From assembly GCA_026709535.1 (NCBI GenBank), contig JAPOST010000096.1:1-47940 (forward strand): 47,940 nt of DNA, given 5' to 3'. The notes under the pieces were generated by a model. It saw nothing but the letters and a program-made list of their open reading frames with translations. It searched no databases and was not told where the DNA came from. This DNA comes from Rhodospirillaceae bacterium (GTDB taxonomy: Bacteria > Pseudomonadota > Alphaproteobacteria > Bin65). The position numbers and the translations under genes were made by a program. Shown here piece by piece: positions 16,346-25,233 of the stretch (position 1 is the first letter of the stretch; each line of letters starts with the position of its first letter).

Positions 16346-18754
16346 ATGTCCGGGAACATGACGTCCGCAACCGCTGAACCGCCGCAAACCAGCACGCCGA
16401 AGGCCCGCGCGAGCCTTTTGTACGGGCTGATCATGCTGATCGTCGCCTTGGCGTCGCTCTGGCTGCTGATCTATGTCGGTTATGCCGAGGGTCGGCGAAC
16501 CTATCAGAATCTTGTTGTCGACAAGATGATCGCGCAGGCCGAAATAGTGCAGACCCCTCTGAACACCTATCTGCGTGCCGGTTTGCCGCTAGAACACTTT
16601 CCGGGGTTTGCGCAGATCGGCAGGCGCGTGTTGTCTTCGGACCCGTCGATCCTTTCCATCACGGTGACCGACAGCAGCGGGAAACCGATTTTCCGCGAAG
16701 CGCGAGAGGGTGTCGAAGACTTCGGAAACCTGCCTCTTCCGCCCGACGGTGAGCGGATGCTGGCGCCAGATGATCCGACAACGATCCGGGCTCTGCTCCG
16801 CCTGCGCGACCGGTTTGAAACGGTCGGCGCGGTTGTGGTCGCGACGCCGCGTAGCGCTGTGGACTCGGTGGCGCGCAGGTATTTTTTGCTTGTGGTTCTG
16901 GTGGCCAGCGGCCTGGCAATTCTGTTTGCCTTGGGTGCCGTGTTGTTCAAGCGGCGTCTGGACGGCGCTCGATTCCCATGGCTTTACATCAGCTTCGGTG
17001 CGGCATTCGCTGCCGTCGCCGCCGCAGTGGTGTTGAACTTGGTCTCCCTCTATACCGGCGGCCTGCAGGGCAGGGCGCAAGCGCTGGCCGAATCCCTGCG
17101 ACAGCGCGTGGCTCCCGTGGTGGAATTCGAACTGGATATGAAGGACCTGGGCGGTTTGCGCGAGACGTTCCAGCAGTACAGGCATCTGAACAGCGATATC
17201 CAGGCCATCGGCATGATGCGGGGTGACCAAGTTCAGATCCACACTGACAGTGCGCGCGAAGGCACCACATGGCAGCCTCGTGCTGAAACCTACGAATTCG
17301 CTTCGACGATCGGCGCCACCAACTTGCGAATCGCGGTAACCCTGCCAACCAGCGTGGTCTGGCGCGCCGTTGCCAAGAACATCAGGAATTTCATTGCATT
17401 GTTCCTTGCAACTGTACTGTTCGCCGGTGTTCTCCTGCGTCTTGGTCACGTCTTGAGCGATAACCGAGAGGCGGCGAAAGATGCGCACGGGTCAACAGTG
17501 TCCGCGAATGCGACGAGAGCCATTGAATGGCTCAAGCTTCTGTTCTTTCTGGCAGTCTTTTTTGAACACCTGCCGGTGAGCTTTCTGCCGCAAATGCTGC
17601 GCGACGCTGCTGCCGCTGGCGGTTATGGCGCTGCAGCCGCCTCGTGGGCTTTCACTACCTATTTCCTGTGTTTCCTCATCGTACTGGTACCGGCTACCAA
17701 GATCGCCGACCTTCATGGTCCGCGCGCCTTGTTGTGGACCGGTGCGCTACTGGCAGGCAGCGGCGCACTGCTGCTCGCGCTTTCGGACTGGTTCCCGGCG
17801 CTTGCGGCCGCCCGGGGCCTTTCAGGGCTGGGTCAGGGGGCGCTGCTGATCGGCACTCAGACTTATATTGTGACTCACGCACCTAGGAACATGCGCACCC
17901 GCGCTGCAGCGGTGATCGTCTTCGGCTTCAACGGCGGCATGATCTCCGGCACCGCGATCGGCTCGCTGCTGGTAAATTACATCACCGCCCAAGGCGTATT
18001 CCTGTTGGGCGCTGCGACCGCCGCTGTGATCGCGTTCGCTGCGCTGACGATGATGCCGCGCATTGCGGGCGCCGCTGCGAGCAGCGTTGCACTGAATGCC
18101 AGCTTCTTCCAGGCCAGCAGGCGGGTGCTGACGAATCTCAAGTTCTTGCGGGTCATATGCCTGATAGGTCTGCCGTCCAAGGCCGTCCTCACAGGCATCG
18201 TCGTCTTCGCCATGCCGCTCGTGTTAAACGGAATGGGTTATCCGCCGGAAGATATCGGCCAGCTGATCATGATCTATCCATGTGGCGTGTTGCTGGCGAG
18301 CGGCTGGATTTCGCGTCGTGTGGACAATTTTGGCGGGGCGTTGAAAGCCCTGGCTGCTGGCGCCCTGATCGCTGGCGGCGGCATGATGACCGTCGGCCTG
18401 ACCGGGTGGGCCGACACACCATCGATTTTGACGTCTGGTAATCTGGAGCCGGTGATCATAGGCGTCGGGATCTTCCTGCTGGGTCTGGCCCATGGATTAA
18501 TCAATGCGCCGATCATCTCTTACGTGGCGAGTATGCCTCTGGCGCAGGAAATGGGTGCCAATCAGGTCACGTCGCTGTATCGCGTACTGGAACGCGCGGG
18601 CCATGTGGCGGGGCCGATACTGGCGGGACAATTGTTGCTGATGACTGGTGGTGGACCGATCTCGGTCGGGTGGGCCGGTATCGTCGCCATATTGCTGGGC
18701 ATTCTGTTCCTGCTGACCATGCTCGGCCGTCACTGGCAAGTAAACACAAGATAG
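16346..18754 (+). CDS. MFS permease with two N-terminal membrane sensor modules
   Basis: This 802-residue membrane protein combines three parts. The first sensor has a TM at about 24-47, a periplasmic Cache-like domain to about 178, and a TM at about 178-201. The second has a TM at about 211-238, another extracytoplasmic domain, and a TM at about 348-368. From about 396 to 795 follows a complete 12-TM major facilitator permease, with the loop segment VPATKIADLHGPRALLW matching the conserved MFS 2-3 loop. MFS carriers rarely carry such sensors. The architecture suggests a carrier gated by, or signalling about, an external ligand. The ATG at 16346 is 3 bases after the ATP-grasp stop (a second ATG is at 16358), and the binding-protein gene follows directly. 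Function is inferred. Confidence 0.8.
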   Translation: MSGNMTSATAEPPQTSTPKARASLLYGLIMLIVALASLWLLIYVGYAEGRRTYQNLVVDKMIAQAEIVQTPLNTYLRAGLPLEHFPGFAQIGRRVLSSDPSILSITVTDSSGKPIFREAREGVEDFGNLPLPPDGERMLAPDDPTTIRALLRLRDRFETVGAVVVATPRSAVDSVARRYFLLVVLVASGLAILFALGAVLFKRRLDGARFPWLYISFGAAFAAVAAAVVLNLVSLYTGGLQGRAQALAESLRQRVAPVVEFELDMKDLGGLRETFQQYRHLNSDIQAIGMMRGDQVQIHTDSAREGTTWQPRAETYEFASTIGATNLRIAVTLPTSVVWRAVAKNIRNFIALFLATVLFAGVLLRLGHVLSDNREAAKDAHGSTVSANATRAIEWLKLLFFLAVFFEHLPVSFLPQMLRDAAAAGGYGAAAASWAFTTYFLCFLIVLVPATKIADLHGPRALLWTGALLAGSGALLLALSDWFPALAAARGLSGLGQGALLIGTQTYIVTHAPRNMRTRAAAVIVFGFNGGMISGTAIGSLLVNYITAQGVFLLGAATAAVIAFAALTMMPRIAGAAASSVALNASFFQASRRVLTNLKFLRVICLIGLPSKAVLTGIVVFAMPLVLNGMGYPPEDIGQLIMIYPCGVLLASGWISRRVDNFGGALKALAAGALIAGGGMMTVGLTGWADTPSILTSGNLEPVIIGVGIFLLGLAHGLINAPIISYVASMPLAQEMGANQVTSLYRVLERAGHVAGPILAGQLLLMTGGGPISVGWAGIVAILLGILFLLTMLGRHWQVNTR

Positions 18755-18766
18755 TAGAGATTGGAC

Positions 18767-19963
18767 GTGGACAAGCGGAACTCAACCATCGCCGTAATTG
18801 GCGCCTGCCTGATGCTGTTCCTGACCGCGGGCGAGATCGTCGCCCAGGATCGGATGGCGCGGGTCGGCAAGTGGTTCAAGATTGGCCCCCTGGCCTTGAA
18901 ACACTGGAAGGTGGCCGTCCATCCGGATGATCCGCTTCGTGTCACGTTGAAGGCCAAGCCTGGCGTCTACAGCGGCGCCACCGGCTTCAAGAAAGTCATG
19001 GTGATATATCCACGCAAGTCGACGGCCTACGACATCGCGATGACCGAAATTGCTGCCACTTACGCCAACAAGGGCATCCGCGCGCAATTCGAGGTAGTGA
19101 ATTTTGACCGGAAGGCGGCGCGTGGCCATGCGCTGGTTGATGAAGCGGCCGGCAAAGGCTATTCGCTGATTTACTCCATGGGTTCTCAGACCACCGCCTG
19201 GCTGTGGAAAAACCGGCGCGACGGCAAAGTACCTATCGTGACGGTTTGCTCCAAGGACCCAGTTCTGCTGGGCCAGGTCAAGGACTATAAATCCAGCAGC
19301 GGAGTCAACTTCGCGTTCACGTCGTTGAACGTTCCGGTCGACGTCCAGATCGTCTATCTGAGGCAGTTGAAGCCCAAATTGAAGAACGTTGTCATCATGG
19401 TCGACGAGAATAATGTCAGCGCGGTGAAAACACAGGCCATCCCGATGGAAAAGGCGCTCGAAGCGGAAGGGATCAATGTCTTCCGTGTCTCCGTTACCGA
19501 TCCCAAAGTCGCTGGGGCTCAACTGGAAGTCATGGTGCCTGCTGCGGTGGCGCGCCTGCGCGAGACGGATCCGGATCTCAAGAACAGCCTGTTCTGGATC
19601 ACAGGCAGCACATCGGTTTTTGCGGAAATCAGGACGATCAACGAGCACTCCGACAGGGTGCCCGTCCTGAGCGTGGTGCCGGATATCGTCCAGAAGGGAC
19701 CTGATAGCGCGACGCTGGGCATTGGCGTAAGTTTCCAGAGTAACGCGCAGTTGGCGGCCAAAATTGGATCCGACATCCTAGAGGGGAAGGTAGAAGCAAA
19801 GGACCTCAAGGTGGCCATCGTGTCGCCGCCAAATATTGCCATCAGCTTCCTGCGCGCCCGCAAAATAGGCATGAAAATCCCGTTTAGCCTGTTCGAGGCG
19901 GCAGATGACATTTACGGTTATGGCGGTCAACCGCTGCGCCGCCGCGGCAAGACTGTGAACTGA
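18767..19963 (+). CDS. Orphan ABC_sub_bind-family periplasmic binding protein
   Basis: This 398-residue protein has an N-terminal signal peptide (charged DKRN, then a hydrophobic stretch ending near AGEIVAQD). The two-lobed fold is that of the ABC_sub_bind family (COG2984), whose members bind tryptophan, tyrosine and related compounds or act as sensor inputs. Family-like strands include KVMVIYPRKSTAYDIA, GYSLIYSMGSQTTAW, VVIMVDENNVSAVKTQA and VLSVVPDIVQKG. The GTG at 18767 is chosen because AGAGA lies 6 bases upstream. An in-frame TTG at 18761 has no room for a ribosome site. No ABC permease or ATPase gene is present, so it probably serves the neighbouring sensor-MFS protein or the Cache kinase rather than an ABC importer. 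Confidence 0.85.
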   Translation: MDKRNSTIAVIGACLMLFLTAGEIVAQDRMARVGKWFKIGPLALKHWKVAVHPDDPLRVTLKAKPGVYSGATGFKKVMVIYPRKSTAYDIAMTEIAATYANKGIRAQFEVVNFDRKAARGHALVDEAAGKGYSLIYSMGSQTTAWLWKNRRDGKVPIVTVCSKDPVLLGQVKDYKSSSGVNFAFTSLNVPVDVQIVYLRQLKPKLKNVVIMVDENNVSAVKTQAIPMEKALEAEGINVFRVSVTDPKVAGAQLEVMVPAAVARLRETDPDLKNSLFWITGSTSVFAEIRTINEHSDRVPVLSVVPDIVQKGPDSATLGIGVSFQSNAQLAAKIGSDILEGKVEAKDLKVAIVSPPNIAISFLRARKIGMKIPFSLFEAADDIYGYGGQPLRRRGKTVN

Positions 19964-19982
19964 GGCTCGCTGGCGTGCCTCA
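19961..19982 (+). terminator. Weak hairpin after the binding-protein gene
   Basis: A 6-bp inverted repeat, TGAGGC and GCCTCA with a 10-base loop, begins at the stop codon of the ABC_sub_bind gene. There is no T-run after it. It could mark the operon end, but this is a weak call. Confidence 0.25.
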
Positions 19983-20048
19983 ATGCTGTCCTTTGACCAA
20001 GAGGTGATCTGCCTGACTAAGAGGACTGGCATTATCGGATAACATCGG

Positions 20049-20476
20049 GGGAAAGCCGATTCGGGCTTCTGCCCCCAGAGATCAAGGCACCGGCGGATGT
20101 GCTGGTACGAGCGTCACGATGTCAACGACATTCTCGGCCGGGCACGCACCTGCGATGGCCTTGGCCGAGGCGGACTTTATTGATCTCGGCTACGGCGCCC
20201 GCTGCCGGGATCGGTGATCGCCCGCCTCGCGCACTTCCAACCTGACAGACGACGCTCAGGCACTCTACAAAGGTCTCGCCTGTACCCTGCTCAAAGCGAT
20301 CGGCCGGTGCTGCCTCAAGGGCACCCGGATGGTGCGTGCCCCGTGCAACACCCTCCCTCCCGAAGATCGGTGCCGCGATCACCGGCAATACCCGGTGGAT
20401 ACGCTTCCACCTGTCATCGGCCTGTCCCGAGCAGGACATCTTCCGTCTGGTCGCCGCACGGCCCAAACCCGGATAG
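20049..20476 (+). pseudogene. Decayed IS1380-family transposase
   Basis: Two parts of an IS1380-type DDE transposase can be read in different frames. The first, at about 20049-20183, reads KADSGFCPQ and then MCWYERHDVNDILGRART before a stop. This matches the family's catalytic ADSGF strand and the following region. The second, at about 20350-20476, reads LPKIGAAITGNTRWIRFHL and then SSACPEQDIFRLVAARPKPG before a stop. This matches the C-terminal LKIGA...RI.L.SA.P...LF region. Most of the protein between and before these parts is missing or scrambled. No terminal inverted repeats could be defined. It lies where the plus-strand ATP-grasp operon and the minus-strand kinase converge, so it disrupts no gene. 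Confidence 0.65.
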
Positions 20477-20534
20477 CACCCGGACCACAAGCAGCCCCAA
20501 TCCACCAAACCGGGCACTTCATGAAATAGCCGGG

Positions 20535-22685
20535 CTAGGTGTCTGATGATTTCGGCAGTTCGATAATCATTTCGGTGAATTCACCGGTTTTCGTCTCGAC
20601 GCGGATAGTACCCCCATGCCGCCGTATGATATCATTGGAAAGCGCAAGGCCGAGCCCAGTGCCTTCGTTGGTCGGCTTGGTTGTGAAGAAGGGGAGAAAG
20701 ATTTTCTCGACCACCTCATCCGGGATGCCGTTGCCATTGTCTCTAACACGGATTTCCACGCTACCGCCCAGGTTTCGTGTCATCAGCTGCAACAACGGCT
20801 TGTAGTCGACGTCGCCTTCCTTCATCTCGACTGCGTCCGGGTCGATCTTCTTTAACGCCGTCTGCTTTTCGTGGGTCGCGTAACAGGCGTTGGTCACCAT
20901 GTTCAGGAATACTCGGCTGAGGTCTTGAGGAATTACCTCGATTTCGCCGATCTCTGAGTCGAAATCCTCCTGAATCTCAATGTTGAAATCTGAATCATCG
21001 GCCCGCGCGCTATGATAGGCCAGGTTGGCGTGTTCCGATAGCAATACATTGATATTGGCCGGAAGGCGCTGGCTTGAACCGCGGCCCATCTGCAGCATGC
21101 TCTGGACGATATTGTTCGCGCGTTGGGCGTGCTCCTGAATTGTCTCAAGGTTGCCGGTCAGGTCTCCGGCGATCTCTTCGATCAGTTCAACGGTGTCGTC
21201 TTTCTCCTGACCATCCACGTCATCCTTGTTATTGGCTGCAGTCTTTCGCTCTTCGGCAAGACGGCTGATTTCTTCCAACATTTCATTCAGCAGTTCTCCC
21301 GAGACTTCGGAGAAATTCTTGATGAAATTCAATGGGTTCTTGATCTCGTGGGCGACGCCGGCGGTCAATTCGCCGAGGGCGGCCAGTTTCTCTCTTGTGA
21401 TGATCTGATCCTGGGCCTTTTCCAAGTCACTCAGCGTGCTTTCGAGAGATGCATTCTTGGATTTGAGTTCTTCGGCCAGGCTCTCGACCAGATTCGTCTC
21501 ATCAATAACCTGATGCAAGGGCCGAATGAACAAGCGACGCGAGAACCAGATTGCGAAAAACGCAATAAATAGAAGTACGACACCCAATGCAGCCACCAGC
21601 CTGACATAGTTGTCGTCAAGGGCTGCGGTGAAATCCGCTTCGGGAATCACTGTTCCAATGAACCAATCCTGCTTGGCCAACGGAGTCAGATTGACAAAGT
21701 AACGCTTGCCGCTGTCGGGCTCGGTATAAAGGCGAAACTGTTTCTTGTTGGCCGCGAGGTTCTTGGTATCCAATGCTGCGCTCGCGATCTTCAATATCGG
21801 GTTCTTGGTCTGGTTGAGTGGCGTCAACTCCAATCGGGAACTGCCTGTCTGAGTGCGGGTCACTTCCGACTTGTTCTTGAAGGCGATCATCCGCCCCTCG
21901 CGGTTGATGATGAAAGCTGCACCGGACCGCACGGATTTGATGGTGCCAAGATATCTGGAGATACGTTCCAGTTCGATGGCAATACTGACGACGCCGACCA
22001 ATTCACTGTCCTTGCGGAAGGTGATCGCTGAGTTCAGACCAGGAATGCCGCTGGTGGCGAAAATGTAAACGCTGGTCCAGACATGGGAATCTGGTTGGGC
22101 GATAGCGCGCTTGTACCACTGACGTTGTGTGGCGTTGTAGATGTTTTGCCGTTCTTCCGCACCGATTGGCAGTATATCGTCTTTGCTGTCGACCTTCAGG
22201 GACATTATCTGTCGGCTGGCGGTGCGTGTGTCTGGGTTCCAGATGCTTTCGACCAAGCGGTAATTCTTGCCATCAAGCCGCTGTGCACCGTAGAAATCGC
22301 CATCAGGCTTACCGAAGCTGACCCACGAGAAATGCCTGTTGGCCAGCAGGAAGGACATGAATACGGGCTCGCGCTTGGCCCGGTCTTTGATATCGAACGC
22401 CCCTTCAGTCAGCATCCTTCGGATCGCGCCTTGCGCCGCAATAGCCGAGGAAAAGACCTTGTTGGCCTCAAGGGAGACGCTGGCGACGATTTCGTCGGTC
22501 AGCTGCCTGATCATCTCCTCCGTATTGTCCCGGGACGCGAAATGCCAAGGCCCGTAAACCGCTGCGGCCGTGATAATCACAAGGATCAAGGCGAAAAAAA
22601 TATTACCAACGCTCAGCCCGACACGCAGTTTTTCCTGCCCGGCTTGAACAGTCTTCAGTGACGACTGGTTTTCTATTTCCGACAA
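20535..22685 (-). CDS. Cache-domain sensor histidine kinase
   Basis: This 716-residue kinase starts with a cytoplasmic tail, a TM at about 27-48 and a long periplasmic Cache-type sensor (about 50-355). A second TM (about 358-382) and a HAMP/coiled-coil linker follow. The phosphoacceptor segment is GVAHEIKNPLNF (His at 446). The ATP-binding domain shows DNGNGIPDE, FFTTKPTNEGTGLGLALSND and a C-terminal ELPKSSDT. It should autophosphorylate in response to an external small molecule. The start is TTG with GGG 7 bases upstream, and no other start gives the first TM a normal context. No response regulator gene lies in the window, so its partner is elsewhere. It faces the ATP-grasp/sensor-MFS/binding-protein operon, which suggests a shared ligand. 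Confidence 0.9.
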   Translation of the reverse strand: MSEIENQSSLKTVQAGQEKLRVGLSVGNIFFALILVIITAAAVYGPWHFASRDNTEEMIRQLTDEIVASVSLEANKVFSSAIAAQGAIRRMLTEGAFDIKDRAKREPVFMSFLLANRHFSWVSFGKPDGDFYGAQRLDGKNYRLVESIWNPDTRTASRQIMSLKVDSKDDILPIGAEERQNIYNATQRQWYKRAIAQPDSHVWTSVYIFATSGIPGLNSAITFRKDSELVGVVSIAIELERISRYLGTIKSVRSGAAFIINREGRMIAFKNKSEVTRTQTGSSRLELTPLNQTKNPILKIASAALDTKNLAANKKQFRLYTEPDSGKRYFVNLTPLAKQDWFIGTVIPEADFTAALDDNYVRLVAALGVVLLFIAFFAIWFSRRLFIRPLHQVIDETNLVESLAEELKSKNASLESTLSDLEKAQDQIITREKLAALGELTAGVAHEIKNPLNFIKNFSEVSGELLNEMLEEISRLAEERKTAANNKDDVDGQEKDDTVELIEEIAGDLTGNLETIQEHAQRANNIVQSMLQMGRGSSQRLPANINVLLSEHANLAYHSARADDSDFNIEIQEDFDSEIGEIEVIPQDLSRVFLNMVTNACYATHEKQTALKKIDPDAVEMKEGDVDYKPLLQLMTRNLGGSVEIRVRDNGNGIPDEVVEKIFLPFFTTKPTNEGTGLGLALSNDIIRRHGGTIRVETKTGEFTEMIIELPKSSDT

Positions 22686-23698
22686 GTCGGATCCCTTTCT
22701 ACCGAATTACTTCGAGATGACGGCAGACCGTATTGTATCATACCGCCGAAAAATGTCTAAGTCAGTCGCGAACCGTTTCAGGCCGCCAGATCCGACAGAA
22801 AGCTGTCATCAGTGAGGGAATGACATCGCAAGCGAACGAAAACCGCAAGCCCCCGGTTCTGGAGATTTTTGCCTAGTTTGTACTGTCGTCGATCTTCACT
22901 CTTGCAGGTCGCGATCTGCTATCAGTTTGTTCCAACGCAAGGCCATATGGTCCTTCTTCGGTTGTCTTGTGACAGGACGGTTCGCCCCACGCAGGCGCGA
23001 CCGGATTCAGCAATGATCAGCATCCTTTCGGTTGTCGCGCCCTCGGCGAGGCGTGACGCGAACGAATAATCCCGCGCCGAATGCGCCGGCTATCACCAAC
23101 GGCATGGCACACATGCGAGTGATACTTTCCGGCTTGTTCCCAGTGACGCTCTCTTCCGTACTTTCCTGGCAACCATGGAGAGGCGTGACCGGTTTGACCT
23201 AGTCAGAGGAACGATGGCGCCCGGCAAATCTCCGCGTCCTCGGCAGGGCCGTGAAACCACGATCTCTTGGCATCCGGCACAAGCCGTTAACTCGGGTCAT
23301 TGAACACTTCTTTCCCGTTGGGAAAGTCATGTGCATCCTGTCGCGTTCCTCTCATGGCCGAAAACGGCGAGGAAGCAGCTCACAGGGGAATCGACTGGCT
23401 TGCCGGAGCCTTTATGAAATCGTATAAAACAAGGTTGTCGGGATGCAGTACGAATGGGGGCCGATCCCAACTGGCAACGCGCGATCGCCCTGGGGTTCAT
23501 CTGGTCGGGGTCCGAAAGAGCACCGACCGTTAGATTAACGCCTTTCCGGAGGCCCTGATCATAACTGATGAAGTGCTATCCGTTTTGGGTCAGACAGGGA
23601 ACAGGGATATGTGTCTCCAGATCGCGGAACCCCGAACGGCTAGGCACACCGAAAATATTGCCACAAGACGGTGACGACCATCGGGAATATCGAGTCCA
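22686..23698. other. 1013-base gap, no recognised gene
   Basis: No family could be recognised on either strand. Plus-strand open frames at 22869-23069 and 23300-23533 have no domain signature and poor start sites. An imperfect palindrome, CCGTATTGTATCATACCG-like (about 22727-22746), lies upstream of the kinase and could be part of its control region. The rest looks like decayed DNA, but no ancestor could be named. Confidence 0.35.
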
Positions 23699-24364
23699 TT
23701 GCTGACGCGGGATAATATCAAGAACGGCGTGCTTCAGGACATGATCAGGTCAGGAGGCGCCTCGCTGCAGATTTTGTCCGACGCTGAGTTGGAACAATCC
23801 TGGACAAAAACGCTTGCCGACCATCCCGAACCTGGCGCAGACATCTGGATCTTCGGTTACGGATCGCTGATCTGGAATCCGGCCTTCCGTTTTGCCGAAA
23901 AGCGGATCGGGCGCCTGTGCGGCTATCACCGGCGGTTTTGCCTGTGGACACATCTGGGGCGTGGTACGCCTGACCAGCCCGGTATGGTCCTAGGCCTGGA
24001 GCGTGGCGGCTCCTGCCGGGGGCTTGTGTTCCGGATTGCAGCCCAGGATGTCGCGGACGAGATCGAGATAATTTGGCGTCGCGAAATGGTCAGCGGTGCC
24101 TACCGGCCGCGCTGGACGAAAGTGGAAGCCGAGGAGGGCGCCGTGACAGCGATCTCCTTCATCATCAACCCGGTGCATCCGCGCTATGCGTGCAAGCCAC
24201 CCGAAGCCGACATCGTGAAGTCTCTTGCACATGCCAGAGGACCGTTGGGGGCAGCACGAGAGTATCTCGACAACACTGTCGAGCACTTGGAGGCGCTGGG
24301 CATTTGCGACAGGAACCTGCGCCGCCTTCGTCGCTTGGTATCCCGGGAAGCTGGCCCTGCCTGA
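23699..24364 (+). CDS. chaC: ChaC-like glutathione-specific gamma-glutamylcyclotransferase
   Basis: This 221-residue protein matches the ChaC family, which cleaves glutathione to 5-oxoproline and Cys-Gly in the cytoplasm. The family hallmark IWIFGYGSLIWNPAFR (about 49-64) forms the gamma-glutamyl pocket. It is followed by YHRRFCLWTHLGRGTPDQPG and LERGGSCRGLVFRI, also typical. The TTG at 23699 gives the usual N-terminus LTRDNIKNGVLQ. An ATG at 23741 would remove this conserved part. The gene stands alone between two long gaps. Its 5-oxoproline product links loosely to the oxoprolinase-like HyuAB pair at 5210-8997, but the pairing may be chance. Confidence 0.88.
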   Translation: MLTRDNIKNGVLQDMIRSGGASLQILSDAELEQSWTKTLADHPEPGADIWIFGYGSLIWNPAFRFAEKRIGRLCGYHRRFCLWTHLGRGTPDQPGMVLGLERGGSCRGLVFRIAAQDVADEIEIIWRREMVSGAYRPRWTKVEAEEGAVTAISFIINPVHPRYACKPPEADIVKSLAHARGPLGAAREYLDNTVEHLEALGICDRNLRRLRRLVSREAGPA

Positions 24365-25233
24365 CAGAATTACTCAGCAGCCGCAGCGCGCCAGACAGGC
24401 CCGCACATGCGCCGCGCATGCCGCCCAGCTGCCCCGGCAACTGCGCCGAACGGCTCGACAACGGGACCGGCAAGATGATGCGCAGGCCTGTTGACGCAGG
24501 ATCCGATAGGCGCTTGGAGTCGGGACCCGCTTGAAATGGCTACCTTGCCCTACATTCACGCACATTCGGGGCTCAGGCTGACAGTGGTGCGATGCGGCCA
24601 GAACCGCAGAGCCGTCGTTTGTCGCGAGCAGAATGGCGACCAGACAAAGGAAATGGTGAGCTTCACATGGAGCTCGGCAGGCAGAAAATATCGTATCAGT
24701 CAGCAGAACGCTATCATGGTCCACCTGAATGTCGAATGAAGCAGCCTGTCACGCGAACCACGACTTTCGCCCGCTTCAAACGAATGCCCGCCGGAGCCCA
24801 AAATGAACTAGGAAGCGATTTGTCCTGCCTGTACCGGCCGAAGGTCGCGGCTGGCCTCACTAAACTGTTGGCTGCAGATGGCGGTCTTGACCAGACAAAC
24901 ACGCTGGCAAGCGGCAAGTTGCATTTCGTCCGGCGAGACCGGTCTTGAACTTCACAGTAAATCCGAAACACTAGGGGATTGATGTCAGAAGTTGAGCCGC
25001 AAGCCAACTGGAGAGGAACTGAAGGTGCTTCCCAAGCAGGCCGAATCGGCCTTGGTGATGATCGTGGGCCGCCGAATCGGGCGTCTTGACCCGCATTGCG
25101 AATCGGCGTCGACAGCCAGTCAATCGAGTATAATTCCCGGAGAGCCGGGCGCGCTGCTCTCGAATAGAGCATTGAGCTTCCGGTTAGAGGCTGCCAAATT
25201 GACGTCGGACCTGAATTTGAGGGAATTTTTGTC
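24365..25233. other. 869-base gap, no recognised gene
   Basis: No recognisable protein family was found. Short plus-strand frames (for example 24491-24739) lack domains, and a long minus-strand frame runs into the CoA-transferase gene and is its shadow. A consensus -10 hexamer TATAAT occurs at 25129-25134, about 100 bases before the CoA-transferase start, but no -35 at proper spacing accompanies it. Confidence 0.35.

Noticed and set aside
15480-16370. Minus-strand open frame opposite the ATP-grasp gene
   Set aside because: Shadow of the real gene; no family resemblance.
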